64,000 nucleotides of DNA, taken from Cellulophaga baltica (GTDB taxonomy: Bacteria; Bacteroidota; Bacteroidia; Flavobacteriales; Flavobacteriaceae). The stretch covers positions 1 through 64,000 of the forward strand of contig NZ_FNBD01000003.1 in assembly GCF_900102165.1 (NCBI RefSeq). The letters run 5' to 3'. Position numbers and translations under genes: made by a program. How positions within the stretch are numbered: position 1 is the first letter of the stretch; each line of letters starts with the position of its first letter. The notes beneath the pieces are model-generated. The model made no database searches and was not told the DNA's origin. It worked only from the letters and a program-made list of their open reading frames with translations. Shown one piece after another: positions 37,570-47,383 of the stretch.

Positions 37570-40299
37570 TTAAAAACTTATTGCAAAATTCAAGAAATAG
37601 GTTCTTCCGTAGCCATACCAATATTTAGGCGCAAAAGAAGGCGATCCGCTCAAAGCATCTTGTTTAAGCTGTCCAAAATTTCCATTTCGGCTTTGCTCAT
37701 ACCCGCCCGATCTGAAAGTGGCATCAAATGCATTATTTATGCTAGCAAAAACACTAATATATTTCCCATTTTTCAACCATGATTTACCTCCAACTAAATT
37801 GAGCAAATAAAAATTATCTAGTGACTGTTGAGCAAGTAATTGGGAAACATTATCATTAGTGGCATCAGGGAAATTACTTCCTGTTTCTGGGTTTATATAA
37901 AAACTATTAGTTCTAGTAATGGTCGATATATTAGCATAGTTATTCTCTAAATAATTTGCTGTAGCTCCTACCCACCAATATTTAGGATCTTGATAATTAA
38001 TACCAATAGCAAATGCTTTCTGAGGACCTTGCCCTAATTTATAATCCTTAATATTTGCCTTCCCTAAGTCTTTGCTTCCCTCCAAATTTATGAGCTCATC
38101 TTCTGCATTGGTGGTATCAAAATTTATAGTAACATTTGGATGATTAGCAAATACATATTTACCGATAGCTGCAACCGCCGTTAATTGTACCGAGGATGAA
38201 ACCTGATACTCTACACCCAATTCTGTACCCATATGTAACTTATCTACGCCTGTTAAAACCTCTTGAACAAAATCTGAACCAACACCTGCATCTACAAAGA
38301 AAAAATTTACGTCCGTAACTCCTTGAAACCTGGTGTGAAAACCAGTAACACGACCAATTAATTTAGGGAATCTAAAAAAATAAGATCCGTCTACACTCGT
38401 AATTTTCTCAGAATTTAAGTCAGGCACCACCAAATTGTTCTCTCTTGGATTAATAAAAACATTTTGCAATACTGGAGGTTTTTGTTGCAACATAGCATTG
38501 GACTCAATCCAATTTCTTCCATTAATTTTATATGAAAATCCGCCTTTGAAACTGAAATTTGAGAAGCTAACATCTTTACTTCTTCCAAGTGAAGTAGTTT
38601 CATAACGTTGATTTTTAAAACGCCCGTTTCTACTATAGTTCAAAGTTTCCCATTGTCCTGCTAAAAAACCTTCCCAACCATTATGCTCATAGATTATCTG
38701 AGCAAAAGTTTCTAGTTGCTCGACGTCTATATCATAATGATAATTAAAAATATCGTCCTCATACTTTTGCAAAGCTCCATCACTATCGTTCAAAGTATTT
38801 GAAAAAACATCAATATCCTCATGATATTCTGACCCAAATAAATCGGAAATCTCTGCATAATTGGTAGACGCTAATGATTTGTATCCTATTCCAAGATCAA
38901 TTTTAAATTGAGTCCCTAATGTAATATTAGCGATGCTATTTGCCGCTATTTGCGAGTCTTTCACAATATCATCATAAAGTACATAGGCAGCTTTAATAGC
39001 ATCATTAGCTTTATAAATCTGATTCCAATTAAGTTGTGGGTTAAAAAGAAATCCTTCCTTGGCTGTATTTGCACTTAGAAAGTTAGTCCCTATAGTACTA
39101 TTAATATAGTAACTAGGCAAATATCTATAGTACGTGGGATCAGGATTTGGCGCGTTATAATACCCAAGTCTAGATCTTGAGTTAATCCCGGACTGATAAC
39201 TTACTCCCGTATTTAATTTTAATTTCGAGGTCTCTAAAATATGGTTAAACATTAAGATTGGCTCGGCTATTGTACGTTCCCTAGAGTTTCTAATTTCTCC
39301 ATTTTGGGCTCCCCAATAAGGATTGTACTGGCTACCCACCAGATTAAATACCTCTTCGGTAACTGCAGAAGACCTACCTCTCCTATTAGAGGCCAACATT
39401 CCTGTAAATAGCAGACTATTCGCTGGATTTACTTGATATTCCATAGCTCCAAAAGCCGAATATGCGTCATATAATGTACCCGCAAAATAACCTTCTTTAG
39501 CCCATCTTCTCGATCCCGAGACACTATAACTAAAGCCCTTCTCTGAAATACTGGAAGTGTATGTAGCCATGACCCTTGCCGCATAAGTTCTATTAGAAGC
39601 CGAAGATGATATTCTAATTCCTGGACGGAAGGCTGAGGGTCTTGTAGAAATATTAGTTACTCCTAATGCTCCTCCAAAATTGTAAGCAGATGCAGATAGC
39701 CCATTACTAAACTCTTGATTTCTGGTTACATCATTTAATCCACCCCAGTTATTCCATTGCGGTCTCCCATCATAAAACTTATTCATAGAAACACCATTCA
39801 TCAAAACTTTCCCATACTGAGAATCATAACCACGAACACGAAAAAATGCCTGACCAAAATCAAAAGCAGCCCGTTGCAAGAAAATATCCTTTGTAGCTTG
39901 TAAGAGTCCAACAGAACTAGCACTTTGTTCGTCATCATGTAGCTCTGAATCGGTCAGCGTAATTAAATTATCGGTTAACTCTACCGTAATATCTTTTTCG
40001 AGATATACCGTACCTAAATCTAGAATACGATCTCCTAAAGTAACTGGCACCCTTTTTAAAATATAATCCGTATACTGAAAACTTAGAATATAATCACCCG
40101 AATCAGGCACTGAAATGGAGAAAATACCATCTTTATCTGTAGCGGTTAGCAGCTTAGTTTTTTCGACTATAATACGAACACCTGTAAGTTGATCCTTCTG
40201 CTGCTTATCTACTACTCTCCCTTTTACTATCCTATTAGTTTGTGAAAAACTCACACTAACCGATATAGAAAAAACAATAAACAAAAGGATTTTAAACAT
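37570..40299 (-). CDS. TonB-dependent receptor, partner of the DUF5689 protein
   Basis: 909 residues: signal peptide (ISVSVSFSQ), a CarboxypepD_reg-like domain at 22-100 (RIVKGRVVDKQQKDQLTGVR), a plug domain with FFRVRGYDSQYGKVLMNGVS and WNNWGGLNDVTRNQEFSNGL, and a long barrel ending YFLNFAISF. The WNNWGGLNDVT segment matches WSNWSGLSDVT in the receptor at 44670, so the two belong to one subfamily. The DUF5689/lamin-tail lipoprotein is 7 bp downstream and a secreted nuclease gene is divergent, 119 bp away. Substrate inferred, not shown. Confidence 0.92.
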   Translation of the reverse strand: MFKILLFIVFSISVSVSFSQTNRIVKGRVVDKQQKDQLTGVRIIVEKTKLLTATDKDGIFSISVPDSGDYILSFQYTDYILKRVPVTLGDRILDLGTVYLEKDITVELTDNLITLTDSELHDDEQSASSVGLLQATKDIFLQRAAFDFGQAFFRVRGYDSQYGKVLMNGVSMNKFYDGRPQWNNWGGLNDVTRNQEFSNGLSASAYNFGGALGVTNISTRPSAFRPGIRISSSASNRTYAARVMATYTSSISEKGFSYSVSGSRRWAKEGYFAGTLYDAYSAFGAMEYQVNPANSLLFTGMLASNRRGRSSAVTEEVFNLVGSQYNPYWGAQNGEIRNSRERTIAEPILMFNHILETSKLKLNTGVSYQSGINSRSRLGYYNAPNPDPTYYRYLPSYYINSTIGTNFLSANTAKEGFLFNPQLNWNQIYKANDAIKAAYVLYDDIVKDSQIAANSIANITLGTQFKIDLGIGYKSLASTNYAEISDLFGSEYHEDIDVFSNTLNDSDGALQKYEDDIFNYHYDIDVEQLETFAQIIYEHNGWEGFLAGQWETLNYSRNGRFKNQRYETTSLGRSKDVSFSNFSFKGGFSYKINGRNWIESNAMLQQKPPVLQNVFINPRENNLVVPDLNSEKITSVDGSYFFRFPKLIGRVTGFHTRFQGVTDVNFFFVDAGVGSDFVQEVLTGVDKLHMGTELGVEYQVSSSVQLTAVAAIGKYVFANHPNVTINFDTTNAEDELINLEGSKDLGKANIKDYKLGQGPQKAFAIGINYQDPKYWWVGATANYLENNYANISTITRTNSFYINPETGSNFPDATNDNVSQLLAQQSLDNFYLLNLVGGKSWLKNGKYISVFASINNAFDATFRSGGYEQSRNGNFGQLKQDALSGSPSFAPKYWYGYGRTYFLNFAISF

Positions 40300-40418
40300 G
40301 TTAACAGCTACTATTTCAATGATTTATGGAGTAATATAGGAATATTATTATTAATATTACAAAACAAACCAGATTATTTTCGATAAGCAAATAGCTCATC
40401 TAACCACAATATAGCACA

Positions 40419-41477
40419 ATGAATACACGGCTTTTTCTCCTTCTCCTCGTTATACACCTAAACCTACACTCTCAGAAAAAGAGCTACAAAATACGCACAA
40501 TCGCCTTTTATAATTTAGAGAATTTATTCGACCTTAAAAATGATAGTCTCACTTATGATGATGACAGAACTCCAAATGGTAAAGACCAATGGACCGAAGA
40601 TCGATACCTGCAAAAATTAAATAATCTTTCTAAAGTAATTGCTGAAATAGGGCAAACTGTATCAAAATCTTCTCCCGATATTATAGGCATTTGCGAAGTA
40701 GAAAATCAAGAAGTTGTAGCAGATTTAATCAATCATAAAAACTTAAGAGAAAAAAATTATGGAATTGTTCATTTTGATTCCCCAGATGAACGCGGAATAG
40801 ACGTGGCTTTACTCTACAAGAAAAATGCATTTATGCCTACTTCTTTCAAGAGCCAACGCTTATTACTTCAAAACGATGAAGGATACAGAGACTACACAAG
40901 AGATCAATTAATTGTTGGAGGACTACTAGATAACGAACAAGTTTATTTTATAGTTAATCACTGGCCCTCTAGAAGCGGCGGTGAAGCCAGAAGTAAACCA
41001 AACCGCATAGAAGCCGCCAAATTGAACAAACGAATCATAGACTCTATTAAAAAGACGGATGCAAGCGCTAAAATTATAAGCATGGGCGATTTAAATGACG
41101 ATCCAACCAGTGATAGCCTAAAAAAGATTCTAAAGACTAAAGGGGATGAAAGAAACTTAGAAGAAAATGATTTATACAACCCTATGGAAAAGCTACACAA
41201 AAAAGGAATAGGCTCTTTAGCATACCGAGACAAATGGAACCTTTTTGACCAACTTTTTTTTACCAGTAATTTAATTTCAGAAAATAAAGAAAACTATACT
41301 TATTGGAAAGCAGGAGTCTTTACTCCTTCCTATTTACTAGATCCAACAGGAAAATATAAAGGGTACCCTTTACGCACCTATGCTGGCGGTAATTATGTAG
41401 GAGGCTATAGTGATCATTTTCCTGTATACCTCTATTTAATTAAAGCCGTACCCTATATGTCTAGTGGCGATGAATAA
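40419..41477 (+). CDS. Secreted endonuclease/exonuclease/phosphatase-family protein
   Basis: A signal peptide (MNTRLFLLLLVIHLNLHSQ) leads a complete EEP fold: IAFYNLENLFDLKND, DIIGICEVENQEVVADLI (metal-binding Glu), YFIVNHWPSRSGGEARSKP, IISMGDLNDDPTSDS (Asp, Asn) and GGYSDHFPVYLYL (catalytic Asp-His). Members are metal-dependent nucleases or phosphodiesterases; export and context favour extracellular or periplasmic DNA/RNA breakdown. It is divergent from the TonB receptor/DUF5689 pair, and a bidirectional terminator follows. Exact substrate unknown. Confidence 0.88.
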   Translation: MNTRLFLLLLVIHLNLHSQKKSYKIRTIAFYNLENLFDLKNDSLTYDDDRTPNGKDQWTEDRYLQKLNNLSKVIAEIGQTVSKSSPDIIGICEVENQEVVADLINHKNLREKNYGIVHFDSPDERGIDVALLYKKNAFMPTSFKSQRLLLQNDEGYRDYTRDQLIVGGLLDNEQVYFIVNHWPSRSGGEARSKPNRIEAAKLNKRIIDSIKKTDASAKIISMGDLNDDPTSDSLKKILKTKGDERNLEENDLYNPMEKLHKKGIGSLAYRDKWNLFDQLFFTSNLISENKENYTYWKAGVFTPSYLLDPTGKYKGYPLRTYAGGNYVGGYSDHFPVYLYLIKAVPYMSSGDE

Positions 41478-41510
41478 AAAAAGCCTCGAGATTTCCCTCA
41501 AAGCTTTTTT
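41476..41510 (+). terminator. Terminator between the EEP nuclease and the small membrane protein gene
   Basis: AAAAAAGCCTCGAG and CTCAAAGCTTTTTT form an imperfect stem (two mismatches) around ATTTC, flanked by an A-run and a T-run. The two genes converge on it, so it may serve both. Confidence 0.65.
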
Positions 41511-41533
41511 ATAAATTATCATAGGTTAATGAT

Positions 41534-41977
41534 TTAAGCAAACCATTGTCCCCATGGTAAGCGAGTCAAGATCAACACCAATCCGATTCCGTAAAAGATT
41601 GCTATTGTTTTAAACTTACGGTTCGCTTCCATTATTTTTTTATGTTTTGACCATCCTATGGTAATAAAAACCAAGGCTATAATATTTATAAAAGGATGTT
41701 CTACCGCCAACAGTCTTGAAGCAGATGTTAGTCCGCCCATTCCCAGCTCACTGATGGTATAAAATCCTTTAGGAGAAACAAAATACAGAATGATACCAAT
41801 TAATAATTGTATGTGCGATAGTATTAGCGCAAAAAGGCTTATTCTAAAGTCTTTTTCTAAAGTAAACATTCTATTTTTTGTTAAGCCCGTAATTGCATTT
41901 ATTACGGCCAATATCAATACAGCTAAAACGATATAAGCAAAGAAAGAATGCAGCTTATAAATTATTTCGTAGATCAT
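41534..41977 (-). CDS. Four-helix membrane protein, cytochrome-b-like
   Basis: 147 residues with four predicted membrane helices (about 12-30, 45-66, 90-108, 123-140). Histidines recur near helix ends (His11, His54, His93), a pattern compatible with heme binding, and such proteins are often labelled cytochrome B in flavobacteria. No definite family motif is visible, so heme binding is only a possibility. It is isolated by terminators on both sides, although it lies among nuclease genes. Confidence 0.6.
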   Translation of the reverse strand: MIYEIIYKLHSFFAYIVLAVLILAVINAITGLTKNRMFTLEKDFRISLFALILSHIQLLIGIILYFVSPKGFYTISELGMGGLTSASRLLAVEHPFINIIALVFITIGWSKHKKIMEANRKFKTIAIFYGIGLVLILTRLPWGQWFA

Positions 41978-42023
41978 ATTTTAAATTTTAATTTGTTGTC
42001 TCAAAAATAGTGAAAATTAAGCA

Positions 42024-42050
42024 TAAAAAAACCCTGCGTAGTGCAGGGTT
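42024..42050 (-). terminator. Intrinsic terminator of the endonuclease I gene
   Basis: AACCCTGC (42030-42037) pairs with GCAGGGTT (42043-42050) around GTAGT. The A-run at 42025-42030 gives the minus-strand U-tract. Confidence 0.88.
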
Positions 42051-42057
42051 CAATTTT

Positions 42058-43425
42058 TTATTGCCATTTATTTTCAGCTGGTGTTCCTCCCCAAATAAGG
42101 GTAGCTAAATAAGGGTTATCAATAAATGGATTTCTATCCCCTTGAGCAGATTCTATAACATTATTACGCTGTTCCTCAAACGGAGAAACTGGATCCTCAA
42201 CATTCCATTGTAAAAATAATTCTAAAGTTCCAACTTTTTCAAAGGTCTCACCATAACGAACATTTAAGTAAAAAATCATTCTAGCTACATCACCCTTCCA
42301 TTCATCACCTGGATACCATGAATTATTATTTATTAATTGATACGTTCCACTACCTGAAGTATAGGGATAATTAAGACGCTCTGAATTTATATTTGCATCT
42401 GCAGATCTTAAATGATGTAAATCAGATACAGCTAAGTCTGAATTTAACTTAGATTGTGGATAAATATGTTCTGTGTTAAAAGTTTGTGGCTGGTATGCAT
42501 TAGTGCCAGAAGTATATTCTTGCCAATACCTACTTTCACTGGAATACATTAAAATTACATTGTCGGAATTACTTAAATCAGCATCAGCATTGTACAAATA
42601 TGTATGTCTTTGACCATAAGATAAAATAGTAGTATGGTTCTTTACCGTATGATTTTTTAACTGATTGTAACTTACATCTACATTATTGGCTAAAATTAAA
42701 TCTCCATAATAATAATCCAGTCCAGCTGGTATATTAAAATTAATAGCATTTAACACGCTAACAGTTATTGTTGCTGTTGCGCATGTTGGATTTGGAGTAT
42801 CATCATCACAAATAGTATACGTAAATGTATCATCTCCAGTAAAATCTGCAGCAGGTGTGTATTGTATACTTCCATTTGAATTTATAGCTATTACCCCAAA
42901 AGAACTTGCACTATCAATTGACGCCAAACTAGCGTCATCTAATACAGAATCATTCACAAGCGCGTTATTTATTGTAATTGCTGTATTTTTTACAGTATAA
43001 AAAATATCATCCATTGCGATAGGCATTCCTTCATCTTCTACAGTAATAGCAACAGTAGCAGTAGAACAATTGGGTACTGTTTCCGAATCGCAAATAGTGT
43101 ACGTGAATGTATCAACGCCTACATAACTTTTAGCGGGTTCATAGGTATAGGTATTATTTCGGTTATCAACTATAGTCCCACCATTGTTAGAATTTCCGTC
43201 AAATCTGGTAATTCTAGCATTATTTTCCACGGTATCGTTGGACAATAAACCTGAAATTATAGTTTCCTGGTCTTCTATTGCTTGAATAGCATCATTCACT
43301 GCTACTGATTTAGCGATTGGATCAGGTGTTGGTGTGGGTTCTATGGGTTCGGTTGTACCACTATCGCTACTACATCCAAAAAACACAACGCTAAACAATG
43401 TTAAAATCGATATCTTTTTCATCAT
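42058..43425 (-). CDS. Endonuclease I family lipoprotein with two Ig-like domains
   Basis: 455 residues. The lipoprotein signal ends in VVFFGC (Cys18) and is followed by a Pro/Thr linker. Two cadherin/VCBS-like beta domains lie at about 42-130 and 134-228 (YVGVDTFTYTICDSETVPNC; FTGDDTFTYTICDDDTPNPT). The C-terminal endonuclease I domain is complete: FNTEHIYPQSKL, DLHHLRSADANINSERLN, EWKGDVARMIFYLNVRYG, LFLQWNVEDPVSPFE and QGDRNPFIDNP. Relatives are secreted nonspecific DNases. Surface attachment by lipid plus Ig spacers suggests it cuts DNA at the cell surface. It lies downstream of the receptor/lipoprotein pair, past a terminator. Confidence 0.92.
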   Translation of the reverse strand: MMKKISILTLFSVVFFGCSSDSGTTEPIEPTPTPDPIAKSVAVNDAIQAIEDQETIISGLLSNDTVENNARITRFDGNSNNGGTIVDNRNNTYTYEPAKSYVGVDTFTYTICDSETVPNCSTATVAITVEDEGMPIAMDDIFYTVKNTAITINNALVNDSVLDDASLASIDSASSFGVIAINSNGSIQYTPAADFTGDDTFTYTICDDDTPNPTCATATITVSVLNAINFNIPAGLDYYYGDLILANNVDVSYNQLKNHTVKNHTTILSYGQRHTYLYNADADLSNSDNVILMYSSESRYWQEYTSGTNAYQPQTFNTEHIYPQSKLNSDLAVSDLHHLRSADANINSERLNYPYTSGSGTYQLINNNSWYPGDEWKGDVARMIFYLNVRYGETFEKVGTLELFLQWNVEDPVSPFEEQRNNVIESAQGDRNPFIDNPYLATLIWGGTPAENKWQ

Positions 43426-43436
43426 ATAAAAATAAG

Positions 43437-43471
43437 AAAAGCCTTCACTATAAAAAATTGTGAAGGCTTTT
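43437..43471 (-). terminator. Terminator of the receptor/repeat-lipoprotein unit
   Basis: AAAAGCCTTCAC (43437-43448) pairs with GTGAAGGCTTTT (43460-43471), a 12-bp perfect stem. The flanking U-rich tract on the minus strand is interrupted. Endonuclease I starts 12 bp further on, so partial read-through is possible. Confidence 0.8.
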
Positions 43472-43494
43472 AATGTATAAAATTTATTTAAGGT

Positions 43495-44658
43495 TTAGTT
43501 CGCTACCCAAACACCACCAGTTTTAATAACACTGATACTCTCTGTACCTGCTGAACCATTGTAAATATCGAAAGTCATTATATATTTTTGACCTTCATCT
43601 GCATTAGGAGCTATACTATTTAATAAAATACCCATACCTTCTACTAACATAGCATATGTCCACTCTGCTGCATTACCTGCTCTTCTATCAAAATTACCAT
43701 AACGAGCTGCACTACCTGCTGGACCAGCATAAGTAGCTAAAAGCGCATCACCTATTAACGTATAATCGTCTCTTCCAAGGGTGTATTTAATTGTATTATC
43801 TGGAATCCAATTTGTGCCATCAAAACCAAATTGAAGCGTTTCCATTATTTCATTATTATATTTAGAAAATTCAGCTCCATCATAAATAAAATATCCAATT
43901 AAACTAACTGTAGTATTATCATCTACTCTCCCATCACCATCTACATCGTCAACGTCTGTAGTGTATAATTTATACATAATAGATACAATGTCACCAGCCT
44001 CTTTAGGCTCATACTTAAATTTGTCTTTTAAGTAGATTGGAATTTTAACAGCTGCTTCATCAGAACTACTGAAATTAGGAAAACCTTCGCCCATTAAAGT
44101 ATATTCGGCATCAGTAAATCCTTGTATCATTTCCCAAGCACCGTCAATGAAGAAAAACCCATTATTTAAGGTATTTAAAGTACCACTATAATATTTATAC
44201 GTAAGAGAAACTAAATCTCTATCTGCAGGAGTAGGATACTTAGTATCAATGAACGCATAAACTTGAGCAATATCATCAAAATTATCAAATTCTGCCGTAT
44301 CATCATTTGCATCATAATCTTCAGTAGTTACCGTATATCTATATAACTTTTTATGCGAAGATTTTGGGGCATAAACATTATACGTCACTAATGCAGATGA
44401 AGAAACGTCCAAATTTGGATACTTAGTTTTCAATAAATCGGAAATTAAATCTTTTGCTTCATCGGTTGAATTGAAATTACCATATGTTTTCCCAATTGCA
44501 TTATAATCATCATCCGATAATTCCAAAACTACATCTCCAACTTGAATAAGAGGGTTTTTCTCTAGAGCTTCAAGGTCATCATAAATATCATCCACTGGGT
44601 TACAGCTAGAAACTAAGCCTACAGCTACTATCGTTAATAAATAAATTATTTTTTTCAT
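43495..44658 (-). CDS. Internally repeated lipoprotein of unknown function
   Basis: 387 residues; signal ending GLVSSC (Cys19), then acidic NPVDDIYDD, consistent with surface export. The body holds about four diverged copies of one unit, each opening with an acidic D-Y segment and a helix and closing in a strand pair: LSDDDYNAIGKTYGNF (47-62), EDYDANDDTAEFDNF (113-127), TDAEYTLMGEGFPNFSSSDE (182-201), GRDDYTLIGDALL (295-307), with recurring YKYY, YKLY and GxFxxDGAxE strands. I recognise no family. It follows the TonB receptor by 11 bp and would be its surface ligand-binding partner, in the position SusD takes elsewhere. Confidence 0.7.
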   Translation of the reverse strand: MKKIIYLLTIVAVGLVSSCNPVDDIYDDLEALEKNPLIQVGDVVLELSDDDYNAIGKTYGNFNSTDEAKDLISDLLKTKYPNLDVSSSALVTYNVYAPKSSHKKLYRYTVTTEDYDANDDTAEFDNFDDIAQVYAFIDTKYPTPADRDLVSLTYKYYSGTLNTLNNGFFFIDGAWEMIQGFTDAEYTLMGEGFPNFSSSDEAAVKIPIYLKDKFKYEPKEAGDIVSIMYKLYTTDVDDVDGDGRVDDNTTVSLIGYFIYDGAEFSKYNNEIMETLQFGFDGTNWIPDNTIKYTLGRDDYTLIGDALLATYAGPAGSAARYGNFDRRAGNAAEWTYAMLVEGMGILLNSIAPNADEGQKYIMTFDIYNGSAGTESISVIKTGGVWVAN

Positions 44659-44669
44659 GTTATTTTTTT

Positions 44670-47210
44670 TTAAAAATTAAGTTTAGCTCCTACTGTATAC
44701 GTTGTACCTGCACCAAAGTAAACTAATGCAGTTGAAGCAGTTCCATTACTATCACGAGCATCTGTAATATATTCTGAATTGAACAAATTGTAAACATTAG
44801 CATTCAAACTAGCTTTAAAACCACCAAAATCAAATCTATGTGTAAGACCAACATCAAAAAGTCCGTAAGCTGGCATTTCCCAAGCTTGTACTCCTGCAGC
44901 ACTTAAACCTCTAGCAGATGGGTCATAATCAGCATAGTTATTACCCGCATAGTTATAATCTAAACGTAAAGTTGTAGATTCTAAAACTTCATAACTTCCG
45001 CCAAGTGCAAATGTAGTTTGTGCCGAGTTACCAACTTTAAGACCTGCAATGTAAATGTCTACTTCATCAACTTCTACTTGCTGATCATCAAATATCTTAA
45101 CACCAGTAACATCATTCTGCCAAGTCCAATCACCAATTGAAATCATACCTGTTAGTCTTAATTTATCTGTAGGTCTGTATTGCGCCTCTAATTCAACTCC
45201 TTGGTGCAATGCATTAACACCTAGTACGTTAGCTGAATTAAACGTGCCGTCTTGGTTTTGGAAACTTACCGTTTCTGTTCTATCATTCCATTGTGTACGG
45301 TACACATTTAAATCTAATTTTAATTCAGAAGTTCTAAAACCATAACCCAATTCAGCACTAAAAATCTTTTGATTTTCTGCACCAGCATTGATGTCATTTC
45401 TGAAATTTAAGAATACTGCATTATTAAAAGGTGCTCTTTCAAAATATCCAATGTTTGCAAAAACGTTGTTTTTTTCATCAAGATTATAGTTTGCTCCACC
45501 TTTTCCACTATATCCAAAAAAGTTAATCCAATCTGTTTCTCTTTCAGGATCTGTATTTACATAAGAGAAATAATCTAATCTTTTATATCCTGTGTTCGAA
45601 GCAGCAAGTGATACAAACGCTGAAAGATTATCTTTACTATATTCTACTTGAGCAAAAGCCCCTAACCAAGAAGTAAAACCTTCATCATAATAACTAATCT
45701 TATCCCCAACTCTTGCGATGTTTCCTGGATTATTTTGATCGCCATTATCAATAAAGAATTCACCCCCTAATAAATCTGTTAATTCAGTAAAGTGCTCTCC
45801 TTTATAAGATCTGATATCCACACCACCAATTAATTCAATATTATCTGTAAGTGCAGTGCTATAAGTTGATATAGCTCCAAACCATCTATGGTTATTTCTT
45901 GAAGCTCGTAAAATAGTTTCAGAACCTGCTAAACCTAAAGCTTTGTTTTCATCCACAATGATGTCTAAATTTACAGGTGCAAACTCATCATCACGATAAT
46001 TTAAATTGTATTTTCCGAATTTATTAACTCCAGAAAAACCACCACCTCCACCAGTTCCAAAAGATGCGTAAACTGAAGTTGTTAAATTAGACTTGTCTGA
46101 AATTGTCCAAAAATGGTTTAATATCATTTTTGGCTTGTGATAAAAGTTATCTTCTATACTTACAAATTGGCCATTTTTATACCCATAATCTGTATTTGTT
46201 TTTATGCCTCTTTCACTTGTTCTAAAATCATCTATCAATAATCTGTTTTGACGTTGACCATGTGTTTGTGGCGCACCAAATGCTGTTAATGACAAACTGT
46301 GATTGTCGTTGATTTTTTTGGCAATATTTAAAAAGTAAGAATATCCTAAAAATTCAGTTCCATCAACAAAACCTTGACCTGAGGTTTTAGATGCTGCAAT
46401 TGTCGTAGCCCATCCATTTTCCAACATCCCTGTAGATAATGTAAAACCATATTTTGTATACCCATTATTACCTGTGGTCATAATAACATTACCACCTTTA
46501 ACTGCATCAGTAGATTTAGTAACAATATTCATTGTACCTCCAATAGAAGGCACTGCTAATTTTGAAGCACCAAGACCACGCTGCACTTGTACAGTACTTG
46601 TTACATCAGACAAACCAGACCAGTTACTCCAATAAACAACTCCATTTTCCATATCATTTACTGGAATACCATTAATCATTACAGCAACGTTTTCAGAATT
46701 AAAACCACGCATACGTAAACTGGCATCTCCAAAACCACCACCACCACGAGTTACAAAAACTCCTGGAGTAGATTTTAAAATTTCAGGGAACTCCTGACTC
46801 CCTAATTTTGTCTGAATTTCGGCAGCTTTAATTGTAGAAACAGCTACTGGTGTTTTACGGTCAATAGCCAAAGAGTACGTTGTAACAATAACTTCATCCA
46901 AAGCACTAGCATCCGCTTCTAAGGTTGTTCTACCTAAATCAGATTTACCCCCAGTTGCTGTAAAAGAAATTTCCTTGGTTTTATAACCAATATAAGAAAT
47001 TACTAAAGTCCCTGAAGATTGAGAAACATTTAAAGAATACTTACCGTCAAAATCGGTTGTAGCACCATTAATTGTTCCTTTCACTACTACATTTGCCCCT
47101 GGCAAAAATTCACCTGAATCACCATCAACAATTGTTCCGGTGATTGTACCTTGTGAAAAAGCAATTGCCGTAAAAAGTAATGCGACAATTGTGAAATACA
47201 TTTTTCTCAT
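44670..47210 (-). CDS. TonB-dependent receptor, partner of the repeat lipoprotein
   Basis: 846 residues: signal peptide (AIAFSQ), CarboxypepD_reg-like domain at about 20-98 (GTITGTIVDGDSGEFLPGAN), TonB-box-like ASALDEVIVTTYS, plug domain (FPEILKSTPGVFVTRGGGGF, RMRGFNSENVAVMINGIPVN, WSNWSGLSDVTSTVQVQRGL) and a barrel ending YTVGAKLNF. It leads an operon with the repeat lipoprotein; the endonuclease I gene is next. Similar in the plug to the receptor at 37570. Substrate unproven; nuclease neighbours suggest nucleic-acid products. Confidence 0.92.
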   Translation of the reverse strand: MRKMYFTIVALLFTAIAFSQGTITGTIVDGDSGEFLPGANVVVKGTINGATTDFDGKYSLNVSQSSGTLVISYIGYKTKEISFTATGGKSDLGRTTLEADASALDEVIVTTYSLAIDRKTPVAVSTIKAAEIQTKLGSQEFPEILKSTPGVFVTRGGGGFGDASLRMRGFNSENVAVMINGIPVNDMENGVVYWSNWSGLSDVTSTVQVQRGLGASKLAVPSIGGTMNIVTKSTDAVKGGNVIMTTGNNGYTKYGFTLSTGMLENGWATTIAASKTSGQGFVDGTEFLGYSYFLNIAKKINDNHSLSLTAFGAPQTHGQRQNRLLIDDFRTSERGIKTNTDYGYKNGQFVSIEDNFYHKPKMILNHFWTISDKSNLTTSVYASFGTGGGGGFSGVNKFGKYNLNYRDDEFAPVNLDIIVDENKALGLAGSETILRASRNNHRWFGAISTYSTALTDNIELIGGVDIRSYKGEHFTELTDLLGGEFFIDNGDQNNPGNIARVGDKISYYDEGFTSWLGAFAQVEYSKDNLSAFVSLAASNTGYKRLDYFSYVNTDPERETDWINFFGYSGKGGANYNLDEKNNVFANIGYFERAPFNNAVFLNFRNDINAGAENQKIFSAELGYGFRTSELKLDLNVYRTQWNDRTETVSFQNQDGTFNSANVLGVNALHQGVELEAQYRPTDKLRLTGMISIGDWTWQNDVTGVKIFDDQQVEVDEVDIYIAGLKVGNSAQTTFALGGSYEVLESTTLRLDYNYAGNNYADYDPSARGLSAAGVQAWEMPAYGLFDVGLTHRFDFGGFKASLNANVYNLFNSEYITDARDSNGTASTALVYFGAGTTYTVGAKLNF

Positions 47211-47383
47211 TTTTCTAAGTGTTATTTTAGTTTTAGTTTTGCTGCAAAAGTGAAACTTTAATTACACTTGTATATTAACAAAACGTTAAATTAGTTTTGC
47301 CAAAATTAACATAAAAACACGTGTCTAACACCTGTAAAACAAGAACTTATCAACTTTTATTAAGAAAAAGAGAAGAAGTCTAA

